This document shows, piece by piece, positions 31,121 to 31,859 of a DNA stretch of 31,859 nt (the first letter of the stretch is position 1; every line of letters begins with the position of its first letter). The DNA is from Emiliania huxleyi CCMP1516. Taxonomy: Eukaryota > Haptophyta > Isochrysidales > Noelaerhabdaceae. A program made the position numbers and the translations under genes. The notes beneath the pieces are model-generated. The model searched no databases and was not told the origin of the DNA. It worked only from the letters and a program-made list of their open reading frames with translations. The stretch is taken from positions 90,007-121,865 of the forward strand of contig NW_005200385.1 of assembly GCF_000372725.1 (NCBI RefSeq). Direction: 5' to 3'.

Positions 31121-31859
31121 CTACCCTACCTCTCCTGGCTCCTGCGCGGCATTGTACTGCGCAAAACGCTGCTCGCACTCCTGCGAGTGGTAGCCGCGGC
31201 CCGTTGCGCACTCCATACAGCACGAGTCCCACCTGCGCCCTGGCCGATACTCACCCGGCTTGGCCGGGCGGCGCGGCGCGCAGCCCTTGACACACAGGGT
31301 GAACGAGAAGGCCGGCAGCGGCGCGGGCGGTGGAGGCCGCGGCGGCGCGACTGCCGCGGCAGCCGGCGGCTGTACGTGGGCAGCAGGCGGCGGCGCATAG
31401 GCCGCCACCGGCGGGGCGTGGGCGGGAGCCGCCGGCTGCCTTGGCGGCTGCGACGGCTGCGACGGCGGCATGTGCGGGGGCGGCGGCCCGGGCGGCGGCC
31501 CGGGTGGCGCAGCGGGTGGCGGCGGCGGGCCGGCAGCATTCGTCGGCGGGTGATCACGCTCCCAGCGGCGAAAGTGCGGCTGGCGGCGGTAGAGGTCCTT
31601 CCACCCCGCGGGCAGCCTCGGGTCGAGCACGGCGTGCCACCAGAGCGGCTGCGCCTGGAGGTGCGCCTCGAGCGTGCCAGCGCGGAGGTGGCGGTAGAAG
31701 AGGTCGATGGCCCTGCTCGACCGCACCGCTCCCGCCGAGAAGTTGCGGATCTGCATGCCCTCCAGCTTGACCGCGCGGCTCACGGCCACGTACGCCTGGC
31801 CGTCGGTAAAGTAGCCCTTGAGGTCGACGACGACGAAGTCGAGCGACTGGCCCTGGCCC
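31121..31859 (-). CDS. PIF1-like helicase C-terminus with Pro-rich linker and Cys/His tail (partial)
   Basis: Enters from the window edge on the minus strand, one base out of codon phase. It starts GQGQSLDFVVVDL and FTDGQAYVAVSRAVKLEGM, the final SF1B motifs (Q-x-YVA-x-SR) of PIF1 helicases, which unwind DNA at forks and G-quadruplexes. A helical segment (AIDLFYRHLRAGTL...WKDLYRRQ) follows, then about 80 Pro/Ala-rich residues. The end is a Cys/His cluster (LCVKGC, RRWDSCCMECATG, HSQEC) that probably binds zinc. The ATPase core is outside the window, so intactness is unknown. Helitron or other element-borne PIF1 proteins are an alternative source. Confidence 0.65.
   Translation of the reverse strand, partial: GQGQSLDFVVVDLKGYFTDGQAYVAVSRAVKLEGMQIRNFSAGAVRSSRAIDLFYRHLRAGTLEAHLQAQPLWWHAVLDPRLPAGWKDLYRRQPHFRRWERDHPPTNAAGPPPPPAAPPGPPPGPPPPHMPPSQPSQPPRQPAAPAHAPPVAAYAPPPAAHVQPPAAAAVAPPRPPPPAPLPAFSFTLCVKGCAPRRPAKPGEYRPGRRWDSCCMECATGRGYHSQECEQRFAQYNAAQEPGEVG

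Overview
The window reads as nuclear DNA of a GC-rich unicellular eukaryote, most likely a haptophyte alga of the Emiliania/Gephyrocapsa type, with a pelagophyte such as Aureococcus as the alternative. This is inferred from composition and gene content, not from a marker gene. The signs are very high GC with (CA)n, (GA)n and GC-trinucleotide arrays, many minisatellites, spliced genes with GC-AG as well as GT-AG introns, eukaryotic domains (F-box-like, Tudor/chromo-barrel, ankyrin-RING, UBZ4-like finger, HTTM-like membrane protein, PIF1), degraded LINE reverse-transcriptase tails, and a run of 284 Ns.

Layout. 1-1908 (-): 3' part of an F-box-like/right-handed beta-helix gene whose second intron is an 11 x 72-bp array. 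2465-3963 (-): Tudor-like plus chromo-barrel protein. 4.0-7.1 kb: repeats, including truncated LINE tails and a dispersed repeat. 7169-9589 (+): ankyrin-coiled coil-RING protein. 9653-10816 (-): multipass membrane protein. 11191-13060 (+): second ankyrin protein, frameshifted. 13743-16212 and 25171-27795: arms of a roughly 2.5-kb inverted duplication, each carrying a complete two-exon HTTM/gamma-carboxylase-like gene. Between the arms lie a LINE relic and one large spliced gene (17246-24759) with a UBZ4-like finger, a RecB-type Fe-S nuclease and a UPF1/Dna2-type SF1 helicase. 27794-27989: a small TIR element at the outer arm edge. 28009-28953 (-): 2OG-Fe(II) oxygenase-like protein. 29.9-30.8 kb: repeats. 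31121-31859 (-): C-terminus of a PIF1-like helicase.

The most unusual observation concerns the introns. In nearly every intron I could place by reading frame and homology, the first bases of the intron repeat the first bases of the following exon, so each intron is bracketed by a direct repeat: AG|G at the 3' edge and the same GC.. or GT.. at the 5' edge. In two introns the repeat-plus-intron unit is amplified, 11 x 72 bp and 4 x 70 bp. Removing whole units restores beta-helix coding in one and helicase motif V in the other. This looks like intron gain and growth by local tandem duplication.

The genes do not form one pathway. DNA and chromatin functions recur (nuclease-helicase, PIF1, Tudor/chromo-barrel), and the two ankyrin genes are paralogues. 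Intron coordinates are deduced by eye and need transcript support.
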